64,000 nt of DNA from Sphaerotilus sp. (GTDB lineage Bacteria; Pseudomonadota; Gammaproteobacteria; Burkholderiales; Burkholderiaceae_C): NCBI RefSeq assembly GCF_013299175.1, contig NZ_JAAFKF010000001.1, forward strand, positions 1 to 64,000, given 5' to 3'. Both the position numbers and the translations under genes were made by a program. Shown here in pieces: positions 24,137-33,661 of this stretch (position 1 is the first letter of the stretch; the number at the start of each line of letters is the position of its first letter). The notes below the pieces were generated by a model, which had not been told where the DNA came from, made no database searches, and saw only the letters and a list, made by a program, of their open reading frames with translations.

Positions 24137-25996
24137 TCAACCCTCCAGCTTCGACAGATCCCGCACCGCCCCCTTGTCCGCCGACATCGCCAGCAGCGCA
24201 TACGCCTTCAGCGCCGCCGACACCTTGCGCGGACGCGGCAGCACCGGCTTCCAGCCCTTCGCGTCCTGCTCGGCGCGGCGCAAGGCCAGTTCCTCGTCCG
24301 ACAGCAGCACGTTGATCGAGCGGTTCTTGATGTCGATCAGGATGCGGTCGCCCTGGCGCACCAGCCCGATCGCGCCACCGGCCGCCGCTTCCGGCGACAC
24401 ATGGCCGATCGACAGCCCCGACGTGCCGCCCGAGAAGCGCCCGTCCGTCAGCAGCGCGCATGCCTTGCCCAGCCCCTTGGACTTGATGTAGCTGGTCGGG
24501 TAGAGCATCTCCTGCATCCCCGGCCCGCCCTTCGGCCCTTCGTAGCGCACCACCACGATGTCGCCCGCCTTCACCTTGTCGGCCAGGATGTCGGCCACCG
24601 CCTCGTCCTGCGACTCGGTGACATAGGCCGACCCCTCGAACACCATCAGGCTGTCGTCCACGCCAGCCGTCTTCACCACGCAGCCATCCAGCGCGATGTT
24701 GCCGTGCAGCACCGCCAGACCGCCCTCCTGCGAGAACGCATGTTCGCCCGAGCGGATGCAGCCCTCGGCGCGGTCGAGGTCCAGGCTCGGCCAGCGGGTG
24801 TCCTGGCTGAACGCGACCTGCGTCGGGATGCCCGCAGGCCCCGCCTTGTAGAAATGCTGCACCGCGGCGCTCGGGTTGCGGGCGATGTCCCACTGGTCGA
24901 GCGCGTCCTTCATCGTCGGCGCGTGGATGGTCGGCACGTCGGTGTGCAGTCGGCCGGCGCGGTCGAGTTCACCCAGGATGGCCATGATGCCGCCCGCACG
25001 GTGGACATCCTCGATGTGGTACTTCTGCGTGTTCGGCGCCACCTTGCAGAGCTGCGGCACGGTGCGCGAGAGGCGGTCGATGTCGGCCAGCGTGAAGTCG
25101 ATCTCGGCTTCGCTGGCGATGGCCAGGATGTGCAGGATGGTGTTGGTCGAGCCGCCCATCGCGATGTCGAGCGTGATCGCGTTCTCGAACGCCTTGAAGC
25201 CCATCGAGCGCGGCAGCACCGAGGCGTCCTCGTCCTCGTAGTACCGCTTGCACAGGTCCACCGCCATCCGGCCGGCGCGCTTGAAGAGCTGCTCGCGGTC
25301 GGCGTGCGTGGCCAGCACGGTGCCGTTGCCCGGCAGCGCCAGCCCCAGCGCCTCGGCCAGACAGTTCATCGAGTTCGCCGTGAACATGCCCGAGCAGGAG
25401 CCGCAGGTCGGGCAGGCCGAGCGTTCCACCTGGGCGACGACTTCGTCCGACACGTTCGGGTCGGCGGCCATCACCATCGCGTCCACGAGGTCGAGCTTCT
25501 TGAACTCCATGACGTGCGTGGTCGGGTTGGCGAGCTTGGTCTTGCCGGCTTCCATCGGGCCGCCGCTGACGAACACCACCGGGATGTTCAGCCGCATCGC
25601 CGCCATCAGCATCCCCGGCGTGATCTTGTCGCAGTTGGAGATGCACACCAGCGCGTCGGCGCAGTGGGCGTTGACCATGAACTCGACCGAATCGGCGATC
25701 AGGTCGCGGCTGGGCAGCGAGTACAGCATCCCGTCGTGGCCCATGGCGATGCCGTCATCGACCGCGATGGTGTTGAACTCCTTGGCCACGCCGCCCACCG
25801 CCTCGATCTCGCGGGCGACGAGCTGGCCGAGATCCTTCAGGTGGACGTGGCCGGGCACGAACTGGGTGAAGGAGTTGGCGATGGCGATGATCGGCTTGCT
25901 GAAGTCGCCGTCCTTCATGCCGGTGGCACGCCACAGGGCGCGGGCACCGGCCATGTTGCGGCCGGCGGTGGAGGTCTTGGAGCGGTAGGCGGGCAT
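24137..25996 (-). CDS. ilvD: Dihydroxy-acid dehydratase
   Basis: 619 residues, the usual IlvD length, with '[27 protein letters not shown]' and '[18 protein letters not shown]' at the N-terminus, iron-sulfur cysteine motifs '[10 protein letters not shown]' and '[18 protein letters not shown]', and '[20 protein letters not shown]' near the C-terminus. This is the [4Fe-4S] IlvD type. It makes 2-ketoisovalerate and 2-keto-3-methylvalerate for valine and isoleucine synthesis. No other ilv genes are adjacent, which is common for ilvD. Confidence 0.97.
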   Translation of the reverse strand: MPAYRSKTSTAGRNMAGARALWRATGMKDGDFSKPIIAIANSFTQFVPGHVHLKDLGQLVAREIEAVGGVAKEFNTIAVDDGIAMGHDGMLYSLPSRDLIADSVEFMVNAHCADALVCISNCDKITPGMLMAAMRLNIPVVFVSGGPMEAGKTKLANPTTHVMEFKKLDLVDAMVMAADPNVSDEVVAQVERSACPTCGSCSGMFTANSMNCLAEALGLALPGNGTVLATHADREQLFKRAGRMAVDLCKRYYEDEDASVLPRSMGFKAFENAITLDIAMGGSTNTILHILAIASEAEIDFTLADIDRLSRTVPQLCKVAPNTQKYHIEDVHRAGGIMAILGELDRAGRLHTDVPTIHAPTMKDALDQWDIARNPSAAVQHFYKAGPAGIPTQVAFSQDTRWPSLDLDRAEGCIRSGEHAFSQEGGLAVLHGNIALDGCVVKTAGVDDSLMVFEGSAYVTESQDEAVADILADKVKAGDIVVVRYEGPKGGPGMQEMLYPTSYIKSKGLGKACALLTDGRFSGGTSGLSIGHVSPEAAAGGAIGLVRQGDRILIDIKNRSINVLLSDEELALRRAEQDAKGWKPVLPRPRKVSAALKAYALLAMSADKGAVRDLSKLEG

Positions 25997-26067
25997 GGGG
26001 AACTCTCTTGCGGAAGTCGGTGGGTTCGGACAGGTCGCTGATTTTCGCCCATGCGATCATTCCTGCC

Positions 26068-27153
26068 ATGTCGAAGTCTGTTTTCTCTCGCGGGTCGGGG
26101 TTGGGATCGCGTCGCCCGGTGTTGCTGGGTGGCGGGCTGGCGCTGCTGGCGGCCGTGCTGTTCGGTGTCAGCACGCCGCTGCTGCAGCGGCTGGGGGTGG
26201 GCGTCGGCAGCCTGACCACGGCGGCGCTGCTGTACGCGGGGGCGGCGGTGACTGGGGTGCTGCTGCGCCAGCCGGTCGAGCGCGAGGCCCGGGTGCGGCG
26301 GGGTGACCTCGGGCCGCTGCTGGCGATGGCGCTGTCGGGCGCGGTGATCGGGCCGGTGGCGCTGGCCTGGGGCGTGCAGCACACCAGCGCCACGGCGGCG
26401 TCCCTGATGCTGACGCTGGAGGCGGTGTTCACCGCGGTGCTGGCGTGGCGCTGGTATGGCGAGGCGGTCGATCGCCGGGTGCTGGCCGCGATGGCGCTGC
26501 TGACGCTGGGGGCTGTGGCGCTGGTGCTGGACCAGGCCGACGCGGGCCGGGCGGCCGGATGGGGTCTGCTGGCGGTGCTGCTGGCGACGGCCGCCTGGGG
26601 CGTGGACAACACGGTGTCGCGCCGGCTGGCCGACCGCGATCCGGGGCAGGTCGTGATGCTCAAGGGTCTGCTGGGGGCGACCGCGACCGCGGGGCTGGCG
26701 GTGGTGATGGGCGAACCGGTGCCGCAGTGGCCGACCGCGCTGGGGCTGTTCCTGGTCGGGGCGACGGGGTACGGGCTGAGCCTGCGCTTCTACCTGCTGG
26801 CGCAGCGCACCTTCGGGGCCGCCCGGACGGGCTCGGTGTTCACCTTCGCGCCGCTGATCGGGGCGCTGCTGGCCTTCCTGATGGGCGAGCGCGGTGGCGG
26901 GGTCGGTCTTGGGCTGGCGGTGGTGCTGATGGTCGCCGGCCTGGTGCTGCACCTCGCCGAACACCATGAACATGCCCATGTGCATGACCCGCTCGACCAT
27001 GAGCACGCCCACACCCACGGCGACGGACACCACCTCCACCACCACGACCCGATGCCGGTCGGCCCGCACAGCCACCGGCACCACCACGCACCGATGCACC
27101 ACCTGCACCCGCACGCCCCGGATGAGCACCACCAGCACGCCCATGCCCACTGA
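26068..27153 (+). CDS. EamA/DMT-family permease with histidine-rich C-terminus
   Basis: 361 residues from ATG 26068. Ten hydrophobic helices in two EamA repeats are apparent, starting 'GGGLALLAAVLFGVSTPLLQRLGVGVG' and 'WGLLAVLLATAAWGVDNTVSRRLADRDPG'. After the last helix (about residue 295) the chain becomes a histidine-rich tail of roughly 64 residues containing about 28 His, in blocks such as 'HEHAHTHGDGHH' and 'HSHRHHHAP'. Such tails bind Zn, Ni, Co or Cu in other transporters. The EamA assignment is firm; a metal-related role is inferred from the tail. Confidence 0.88.
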   Translation: MSKSVFSRGSGLGSRRPVLLGGGLALLAAVLFGVSTPLLQRLGVGVGSLTTAALLYAGAAVTGVLLRQPVEREARVRRGDLGPLLAMALSGAVIGPVALAWGVQHTSATAASLMLTLEAVFTAVLAWRWYGEAVDRRVLAAMALLTLGAVALVLDQADAGRAAGWGLLAVLLATAAWGVDNTVSRRLADRDPGQVVMLKGLLGATATAGLAVVMGEPVPQWPTALGLFLVGATGYGLSLRFYLLAQRTFGAARTGSVFTFAPLIGALLAFLMGERGGGVGLGLAVVLMVAGLVLHLAEHHEHAHVHDPLDHEHAHTHGDGHHLHHHDPMPVGPHSHRHHHAPMHHLHPHAPDEHHQHAHAH

Positions 27154-27179
27154 GCACGACGCTGCTGACTCGGCGTGCT
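27153..27179. terminator. Candidate hairpin between convergent genes
   Basis: AGCACGACG (27153-27161) pairs with CGGCGTGCT (27171-27179) with one mismatch across a 9-base loop, between the end of the EamA gene and the end of the maltodextrin operon. Neither strand shows a T-run after it, so intrinsic termination is uncertain. Confidence 0.3.
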
Positions 27180-27194
27180 GGCGCTTGCGTTGGG

Positions 27195-28211
27195 TCAATC
27201 GCGGCTGAAGGCCGGCGCTGGGGGTGCCCGGCGCTGACCGCCGCCGCCGACACTGCGCGGCGCGTGGTTGATGACCACCTGCAGCCGCTCGACCAGCGTG
27301 CGCAGCGCCTCGGGGCGGATGCGGGCCGCGCTGTCGTGGACCTCCGGCTCGCCCTGGAAAGCGACCGGGCCACCTTCGCGCACCGTGTCGGTGAGGCAGG
27401 CGCCGAAGTCCTGCAGCGCCCGGGCGAGCACGGTTTCCGGCCCGGCTTGCAGGCCGAGCGTGTCCAGCGCCAGATCGGGCGGCAGCGCCAGCAGGCTGCC
27501 GAGGTGCAGGTTCCCGGCCGTGCCGTAGCGCCGCCCGTCGCCATCGTCGGCGGACGCGGCCGGCCAGACCCAGGCGTTGCCCTGCGGCCCGAGCCGGTTG
27601 AGCGCCTGCGGCGGCACGGCCAGCGCGAGCACATGGCCGAGGCCGCGTTCCAGCTCGCCTTGGCGGATCAGGCCACCGAGCGCCGAACCGCCGCTGGCCC
27701 GCACCCCATGCCACGCGCTGTCCAGCCCCATGCCGGTCAGCGCATTGACGACGACCGCCTCCGCCACGATGCGATCCGACCCGACGCGCTCCGCCCGCCA
27801 CAGCTCGACCACGCTGCGCCGCGGCACGTCGATCAGCAGCAGCGAGCCATCGGCCATCGGGTCCGGCTGTGCCTGCGGCGGCACACGCTGCACCCGCACG
27901 GGTCGGCTCTGGCCACGCAGGTGCAGCGCCACGGTCGGGTCGTCGGCCTGGGCGATGAAGACCGGGTGGCTCCACTGGCGGGTGTTGAGCCGGGCGCCAG
28001 CGGTCGGGTCGAAACCGGGGCTGCGGATCGCCGTGTAGCGAGCGCCATCGCCGAGCGGCGTGTTCCATGGGCTGTCCGAGGCGAACGGCCACAGCGCCGG
28101 GTCGCGGGTCGGGCGGGTGTTGTCTGCCGTGCCGGGTGCATGGCCACAGCCAGCGCCCGCACCCAGCAGCGCCGCGCCAGACGCCGACAGCAGCCAGTGG
28201 CGGCGGTTCAT
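27195..28211 (-). CDS. Exported lipoprotein-like protein of unknown function
   Basis: 338 residues. The N-terminus 'MNRRHWLLSASGAALLGAGAGC' has a twin-arginine-like RR, a hydrophobic core and a lipobox-like 'GAGC'. The mature part carries 'FASDSPWNTPLGDGARY', 'WSHPVFIAQADDPTV', 'VVNALTGMGLDSAWHGVRASGGSALGGLIRQGEL' and 'GHVLALAVP'. This pattern recurs in secreted bacterial proteins of unknown function; I cannot name the domain. It is the last gene of the amylase/maltodextrin operon, its ATG overlapping the third amylase stop by 4 bp. A role on extracellular polysaccharide is plausible by context only. Confidence 0.75.
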   Translation of the reverse strand: MNRRHWLLSASGAALLGAGAGCGHAPGTADNTRPTRDPALWPFASDSPWNTPLGDGARYTAIRSPGFDPTAGARLNTRQWSHPVFIAQADDPTVALHLRGQSRPVRVQRVPPQAQPDPMADGSLLLIDVPRRSVVELWRAERVGSDRIVAEAVVVNALTGMGLDSAWHGVRASGGSALGGLIRQGELERGLGHVLALAVPPQALNRLGPQGNAWVWPAASADDGDGRRYGTAGNLHLGSLLALPPDLALDTLGLQAGPETVLARALQDFGACLTDTVREGGPVAFQGEPEVHDSAARIRPEALRTLVERLQVVINHAPRSVGGGGQRRAPPAPAFSRD

Positions 28212-29854
28212 CGCGCTTGCACCGGCACCGCCTGCAGCACCGCGAATGAGCCAGCCGGCAGCGTCACCTTGGCGCGGCCTTGGGCGTCGAGCATCACGTC
28301 CTCGGCGCCAGCGGGCCAGCGGCGGCGCAGCGTCATCCCGGCGGGCAGGTCGGCGAGGTCGAGCGTCGCGGCCCGGTTGCCGTAGTTGAAGCCGACCCAG
28401 ACCGTGTCCGTGCCCTTGCCGGTGGTGAGCACGCGGCGGAACTGCATCCGCGTGTCCTGCGCCTGTGCCCCGGCGTAGCGGCCGTGCATCAGCGCAGGCA
28501 GCGACTTGCGCAGCGCGATCACCGCTTTGTAGTGCGCCCGCAGCGAGTGCGGGTCGGCGAGCTGCGCGGCGGCGTTGCGCTGCGCCACGTTGGCCGACAG
28601 CGCCCGGAATGGCTCGCCCGTCGTGAAGCCCGCCGTTTTCGGATCGGCGGTCCAGCTCATCGGCGTGCGCAGCTTGTGGTCGCCCTTGAGGTCGCGGGCG
28701 CCGGCCATGCCGATCTCTTCGCCGTAGTAGAGGAACGGCGTGCCCGGCAGCAGCAGGTAGGTGGCGGCGGCGAGCTTCATGTGCCGCTCGTCGCCGCCCA
28801 CCTGGTCGTGCAGCCGGTCGCCCGCGAAGGCGTCGTGGTTGGAGGCGAAGGTCGCCATCGACGGCGGCGCGGTGGTGAAGTAGGCCGAGGCGTCGCGCAC
28901 CGAGTCCGGATCGCCCGCCGCCGCGCCGACGACGTTGAAGTTCTGGGTGAACGCGAACGACGCACCGCACACGTCCGGCGACGCCAGCGCGATCGGCCCG
29001 CCCGGCGCCTCGCAGACCATGTAGCGGTTCGGGTAGCCCATCACCACCTGCCGCACCCGGCCCATGAGCTTCAGGTTCTCGGGCTGCATCTCCCAGGCGT
29101 CCGGGCCGTTCTCGACGAGGTTGCCCACCGCGTCGAAGCGGAAGCCGTCCACGCCCCGGTTGAGCCAGAAGCGCAGGTTGTCGAGGTGCCAGTCCACCAC
29201 CTTCGGGTTCTTCAGGTTGAAGTCGGGCATCTGGTTCCAGAAGCCGGCGAAGTAGGCGCCGCTGTCGGTCTCGTACCAGGGCGTCTGGTTGTAGATCTGC
29301 CAGCCGTCGGGCTTGGTGGGCTGCCAGACGTACCAGTCGCGCCACGGGTTCGGCCGGGCGGCACTGTCGCTGGCGATGAACGCGGGGTGCTCGGCGGCGC
29401 TGTGGTTGAGGAGGTAGTCGATCACGACACCGATGCCGCGCGCGTGGGCCTGCTTCAGCAGTTCATCGAAGTCGGCGAGCGTGCCGTACTCGGACTCGAT
29501 GGCGCGGTAGTGCTTCGTCGCGTAGCCGTGGTCCTTGTCCTGGCTGTCCATCACCGGCATCAGCCACAGGCCGGTGATGCCGAGGTCTTTCAGGTAGTCG
29601 AGCCGCGAGGTCAGTCCCTTCAGGTCGCCGATGCCGTCGCCGTCGCTGTCCTGGTAGCCCCGGACGTAGATTTCCATGAAGGCGCCGTGCTGCCAGTCGG
29701 CGGGCAGGGGGCTGGCGATCTGCGCGGCGCTGGCTTTCGGCACCCGGCGGGTGTGGGTGTCGGGGACGGTGGGCGGTGCGGCCAGCGCCGCAGCGGCGGC
29801 CAGCAGCAGGCCGGCGAGGGTGGTCGTTCGGATCAAGGGCCGGATCAAGGACAT
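28208..29854 (-). CDS. Secreted GH13 alpha-amylase-type enzyme (third tandem copy)
   Basis: 548 residues with a signal peptide ending near 'LAAAAALAAPP'. The GH13 barrel begins 'GAFMEIYVRGYQDSDGDGIGDLKGL'. The catalytic residues are visible: nucleophile Asp in 'GFRFDAVGN', acid/base Glu in 'MVCEAPGG', transition-state Asp in 'FASNHDAF'. 'DQVGGDERHMKLAAATYLLLPGTPFLYYGEEIGM' is the C-terminal barrel hallmark. It would hydrolyse alpha-1,4-glucans outside the cytoplasm. It closely resembles the two upstream amylases, indicating tandem duplication, and ends with the same 'LPAGSFAVLQA' beta-domain. Confidence 0.93.
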   Translation of the reverse strand: MSLIRPLIRTTTLAGLLLAAAAALAAPPTVPDTHTRRVPKASAAQIASPLPADWQHGAFMEIYVRGYQDSDGDGIGDLKGLTSRLDYLKDLGITGLWLMPVMDSQDKDHGYATKHYRAIESEYGTLADFDELLKQAHARGIGVVIDYLLNHSAAEHPAFIASDSAARPNPWRDWYVWQPTKPDGWQIYNQTPWYETDSGAYFAGFWNQMPDFNLKNPKVVDWHLDNLRFWLNRGVDGFRFDAVGNLVENGPDAWEMQPENLKLMGRVRQVVMGYPNRYMVCEAPGGPIALASPDVCGASFAFTQNFNVVGAAAGDPDSVRDASAYFTTAPPSMATFASNHDAFAGDRLHDQVGGDERHMKLAAATYLLLPGTPFLYYGEEIGMAGARDLKGDHKLRTPMSWTADPKTAGFTTGEPFRALSANVAQRNAAAQLADPHSLRAHYKAVIALRKSLPALMHGRYAGAQAQDTRMQFRRVLTTGKGTDTVWVGFNYGNRAATLDLADLPAGMTLRRRWPAGAEDVMLDAQGRAKVTLPAGSFAVLQAVPVQAR

Positions 29855-29870
29855 GGCTTCGGTTCAGACC

Positions 29871-31553
29871 TCAGAAATTGACGTTGGCCTGCAGCACCGC
29901 GAACGAGCGTGCCGGTAGCGTCACCGTGGCGCGGCCCTGTGCGTCGAGCGTCACGTCCCCGGTGCCCGCAGGCCAGCGGCGGCTCAGCGTCATCCCGGCC
30001 GGCAGGTCGGCGAGGTCGATCGTCGCTGCCCGGTCGCCATAGTTGAAGCCGACCCAGACCGTGTCGGTGCCCACGGCGGTGGTCAGCACGCGGCGGAACT
30101 GCATCCGCGTGTCCTGCGCCAGCGCGCCGCCGTACTGGCCCAGCGTCAGCGCGGGCAGCGACTGGCGCAGCGCGATCACGTCGCGGTAGAACGACCGCAG
30201 CGAGGCCGGGTCGCTGCGCTGTGCCGCCACATTCGCGCTGGCGACGTTGGCCGACAGCTCGCGGAACGGGCGCCCGGTGGTGAAGCCGGCGTTGGTCGTG
30301 CTGCCGGTCCAGCTCATCGGCGTGCGCAGGGCCGGGTCGCCGCTCAGGCCGCTGGCGCCCGCCATGCCGATTTCCTCGCCGTAGTAGACGAAGGCGGTGG
30401 GCGACGACAGCAAGTAGGTCGCCGCCGCGAGCCGCATCTTGGCTGCATCGCCGCCGAGCTGGTCCCACAGCCGCTCGCCCGCGAAGCCGTCGTGGTTGGA
30501 TGCGAAGCCGGCCAGCGTGTCGGACGCGGTGGTGCGGTAGGCGGCAACGCGGGCGATGGCCGCCGTGTCGCCCTTGGCAGCAGAAACGATGTCGTATTGC
30601 TGCCCGAACGCGAAGGCACTGCCGCAGGAGTCGGCCTCGGCGTAGCGGCGCGGCTGCCCCGGCGCCTCGCAGACGAGGAAGCGCCGCGAATAACCGGCGA
30701 GCACGCCTTGCACCGCCGCCATCAGCGCGTGGTTGTCCGGCTGGTTTTCCCAGGCGGCCGGGCCGTTCTCGACAAGGTTGCTGACCGCATCGAAGCGAAA
30801 CCCGTCCACGCCCCGGTTCAGCCAGAAGCGCAGGTTGTCCCGGTGCCACTCGGCGACGCGGGCGTTCTTCAGGTTGAAGTCCGGCATCTGGCTCCAGAAC
30901 CCGGCGAAGTAGCTGCCGAGGCCGCTGCCGCCGTTGGTTCCGGCGCCGTACCACGGGTTGCTGCCGTAGATGTTCCAGCCGGAAGGGGTCGAGTTCTGCC
31001 ACACATACCAGTCGCGCCACGGGTTGTCCGCCGCGCTGCGCGAGTTGGCGAACAGCGGGTGGGCGGCGGCGCTGTGGTTCATCACGTAGTCGATGACGAC
31101 GCCGATGCCACGGGCGTGCGCCTGCTTCAGCAGCTCGTCGAGATCGGCGAGCGTGCCGTACTCGGGCGCCACGGCGCGGTAGTCGGTGACGGCGTAACCG
31201 TGGTCACGGTCCTGGCTCGGGTGGATCGGCATCAGCCACAGGCCGGTGATGCCGAGTTCCTTCAGGTCGTCGAGGCGCGAGGTCAGCCCCTTGAGGTCGC
31301 CGATGCCGTCGCCGTTGCTGTCCTGGTAGGCGCGGACGAAGATTTCCATGAAGACGCCGCGCTGCCAGTGGGCGGGCAGGGCGCTGCCGGGATCGGACGC
31401 TGCGACGGCGCTGACGCTGGCGGTGTCGATGGCCGGCGGGATGGCGGGCGTGTCGCTGCCACCTCCACCGCCGCAGCCGGCCAGCAGGGCGAGCGACAAC
31501 AGCGCGGCGTGGGCGTGGGCGCTGCTGGCGCCGTGCCGGTTACTTCGCAGCAT
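29871..31553 (-). CDS. GH13 alpha-amylase-type lipoprotein (second tandem copy)
   Basis: 560 residues from ATG 31553; ATG 31562 is also possible, and neither has a clear ribosome binding site. The start overlaps the upstream amylase stop by 14 bp, suggesting translational coupling. The N-terminus 'ALLSLALLAGCGGGGG' has a clear lipobox, so this copy is probably membrane-tethered, unlike its two soluble paralogues. Catalytic residues lie in 'GFRFDAVSN', 'LVCEAPGQ' and 'FASNHDGF'. A Gly/Ser insertion ('GTNGGSGLGS') distinguishes it. Expected to cleave alpha-1,4-glucans at the cell surface. Confidence 0.92.
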   Translation of the reverse strand: MLRSNRHGASSAHAHAALLSLALLAGCGGGGGSDTPAIPPAIDTASVSAVAASDPGSALPAHWQRGVFMEIFVRAYQDSNGDGIGDLKGLTSRLDDLKELGITGLWLMPIHPSQDRDHGYAVTDYRAVAPEYGTLADLDELLKQAHARGIGVVIDYVMNHSAAAHPLFANSRSAADNPWRDWYVWQNSTPSGWNIYGSNPWYGAGTNGGSGLGSYFAGFWSQMPDFNLKNARVAEWHRDNLRFWLNRGVDGFRFDAVSNLVENGPAAWENQPDNHALMAAVQGVLAGYSRRFLVCEAPGQPRRYAEADSCGSAFAFGQQYDIVSAAKGDTAAIARVAAYRTTASDTLAGFASNHDGFAGERLWDQLGGDAAKMRLAAATYLLSSPTAFVYYGEEIGMAGASGLSGDPALRTPMSWTGSTTNAGFTTGRPFRELSANVASANVAAQRSDPASLRSFYRDVIALRQSLPALTLGQYGGALAQDTRMQFRRVLTTAVGTDTVWVGFNYGDRAATIDLADLPAGMTLSRRWPAGTGDVTLDAQGRATVTLPARSFAVLQANVNF

Positions 31554-33153
31554 CGACGGCATACACGGCGAACGATTGCGGCCCGAGCTTGACCCGCGCC
31601 TGTCCTTGCGCATTGCTGCGCGTGGCACGACCTGCAGCAGGCCACAGCGGACGCAGCGCCTGTTTCGCGGGCAGACCGGCGACGGTCGTGGCGGCGGCCT
31701 GCAAGCCGTAGTTGAGGACGACCACCGTGCGCTCGCCCGCGTGGACGCGCTGGAAGCTGATCACCCAGCCGGTCGATGTCGGCGCCTCGTAGCGGCCCTG
31801 CTGCAGCGACGGCCGGCTGTTGCGCAGCGCGATCACAGCTTTGTAGAACGATAGGATCGAATTCGGATCGCCAACCTGCGCCGCGACGTTATGCGTCGTC
31901 ACGTTGCCCGACAGGGCGCGGAACGGCTCGGCCGTCGTGAAGCCACCCGTCTGCGCGTCCGCCGTCCAGCTCATCGGCGTGCGCAGTTTGTGGTCGCCGC
32001 TCAGACCCTTGCCGCCAGCTATACCGATCTCCTCGCCGTAGTAGAGGAAGGGCGTGCCGGGTTGCAGCAGGTAGGTCGCGGCCACGAGGCGGTAGGCGTT
32101 TTCATCGCCGCGCATCCGGTCCCACAGCCGGGCGCCCGCGAAACCGTCGTGGTTTGAAGCGAAGGTGGCCATCGTCGCCGGGGCGGTCTCGAAGTAGCTG
32201 GCGACCTGCTCCAGCATCGCCGGGCTGCCGAGCGCACCGCCGACGAGCTTGTTCTGGTGCCCGAAGGCGAAGGAGCAGCCGCAGGAATCGGGTTGGCCGA
32301 ACGCCAGCGGGTCGCCCGGTGCCTCGCAGACCATGTAGCGGTTCGTGTAGCTGTCCACCAGCCGGCGCACGCCGCGCATGATCGCGTGGTTCTCGGGCTG
32401 GCCTTCCCACGCGAGCGGGCCGTGTTCGACGAGGTTGCCTACGGCGTCGAAGCGGAAGCCGTCCACGCCCCGGTTGAGCCAGAAGCGCAGGTTGTCGTGG
32501 TGCCAGTCGAGCACCTTCGGGTTCTTCAGGTTGAAGTCCGGCATCTCGCTGTAGAAGCCGGCGAAGTACCAGCCGTGGTCGGATTCGTACCAGGGCGTGT
32601 TGCCGTAGATGTGCCAGCCGGCCGGCTTGTCCTTCTCCCACACGTACCAGTCGCGCCACGGGCTTTTGGGCGACGACTCGGCGTGGCGGAACAGCGGGTG
32701 GTCGGCGGCGCTGTGGTTGATGACGTAGTCGATGATCACGCCGATGCCGCGTGCATGCGCCTGTTTCAGCAGCTCGTCGAAGTCGGCGAGCGTGCCGTAG
32801 TCCTTCTCGATGTCGCGGTAGTCGCTGGTCGAGTAGCCGTGGTCGGCGTCCTGGCTGCGCATCACCGGCATCAGCCAGATCCCGCGGATGCCCAGCGACT
32901 TCAGGTGGTCCAGCCGCGAGATGACACCGCGCAGGTCGCCGATGCCGTCGCCGTTGCTGTCCTGGTAGCCCCGGACGTAGATTTCCATGAAGGGGCCGTG
33001 TTTCCAGTCCGGTGACAGCGTGCTGCCCGGATCGGCGGCGGCGACGGGGGAGGTGTCGGTCGGGACGGGTGGCGCCGCCTCGACCGCACTGACCGCGCCC
33101 ACGGCGAGGCTGGTGCTGAGGAGCAGGCGGGTCGAGAGGCGGCGCAGGGTCAT
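31540..33153 (-). CDS. Secreted GH13 alpha-amylase-type enzyme (first tandem copy)
   Basis: 537 residues with a signal peptide ending 'GAVSAVEAAPP'. Catalytic residues are in 'GFRFDAVGN', 'MVCEAPGD' and 'FASNHDGF'; the segment 'CGCSFAFGHQNKLVGG' precedes the third. Length and ordering match a three-domain GH13 enzyme without a fused carbohydrate-binding module; a separate CBM41 protein is encoded 23 bp upstream. Its C-terminal beta-domain has diverged from the other two copies. Confidence 0.93.
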   Translation of the reverse strand: MTLRRLSTRLLLSTSLAVGAVSAVEAAPPVPTDTSPVAAADPGSTLSPDWKHGPFMEIYVRGYQDSNGDGIGDLRGVISRLDHLKSLGIRGIWLMPVMRSQDADHGYSTSDYRDIEKDYGTLADFDELLKQAHARGIGVIIDYVINHSAADHPLFRHAESSPKSPWRDWYVWEKDKPAGWHIYGNTPWYESDHGWYFAGFYSEMPDFNLKNPKVLDWHHDNLRFWLNRGVDGFRFDAVGNLVEHGPLAWEGQPENHAIMRGVRRLVDSYTNRYMVCEAPGDPLAFGQPDSCGCSFAFGHQNKLVGGALGSPAMLEQVASYFETAPATMATFASNHDGFAGARLWDRMRGDENAYRLVAATYLLQPGTPFLYYGEEIGIAGGKGLSGDHKLRTPMSWTADAQTGGFTTAEPFRALSGNVTTHNVAAQVGDPNSILSFYKAVIALRNSRPSLQQGRYEAPTSTGWVISFQRVHAGERTVVVLNYGLQAAATTVAGLPAKQALRPLWPAAGRATRSNAQGQARVKLGPQSFAVYAVDAAK

Positions 33154-33176
33154 GGCGGGCTGAGGCTGGGCGGGGC

Positions 33177-33626
33177 TTACTTGCAGGGTTTTTCTTCGCG
33201 GGCCTTCTTCGCCTCGTCCAGCGAGGTGTAGCTGCGGCGGTCGCCGTCCAGCACCCAGATTTCCTTGATTGCCTTGCCGTCGAACTTCATGTCCCGGCCG
33301 CCCTGTTCCTTCGAGTCGCCCTTGTGGATGATGTAGTTGACGGTGCCTGTGCTGCCGAACTCCGAGATGTCGGCGTGCCAGTGGACGCCGAAGTCGGTGT
33401 TGCCGGTCGGCGGCATCGGCTTCTGCCAGTCCACGCCGGGCAGCGGGATGCCGGGGTTCTTCCAGATGTGCAGGCCCCAGCCCTCGAAGTTCTTGTCGCA
33501 GCGGCTGTAGTTGATGGCGATCTTGCCTTCGCCGGGGTTGGACGTGGCGTGGGCGGGCAGCATCGCGGCCAGGGCCAGCGTCAGGCCGGCGAGCAGTCGG
33601 GTGGCCGTGTGGGTGCGGGTGTGCAT
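33177..33626 (-). CDS. Free-standing secreted CBM41/PUD carbohydrate-binding protein
   Basis: 149 residues from ATG 33626 after GAAGGAG. A signal peptide (about 1-27, ending 'LPAHATS') is followed by one PUD/CBM41 domain: 'GKIAINYSRCDKNFEGWGLHIWKNPG', 'DFGVHWHADIS', 'VNYIIHKGDSKEQGG' and 'KEIWVLDGDRRSY'. CBM41 is normally the N-terminal alpha-glucan-binding module of pullulanases; here nothing catalytic is attached. It sits between malG and the first amylase, so it likely binds maltodextrin or starch outside the inner membrane. Confidence 0.85.
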   Translation of the reverse strand: MHTRTHTATRLLAGLTLALAAMLPAHATSNPGEGKIAINYSRCDKNFEGWGLHIWKNPGIPLPGVDWQKPMPPTGNTDFGVHWHADISEFGSTGTVNYIIHKGDSKEQGGRDMKFDGKAIKEIWVLDGDRRSYTSLDEAKKAREEKPCK

Positions 33627-33661
33627 GAGCGTCTCCTTCGAGGTGGGTGGCGTGGTGAAAA

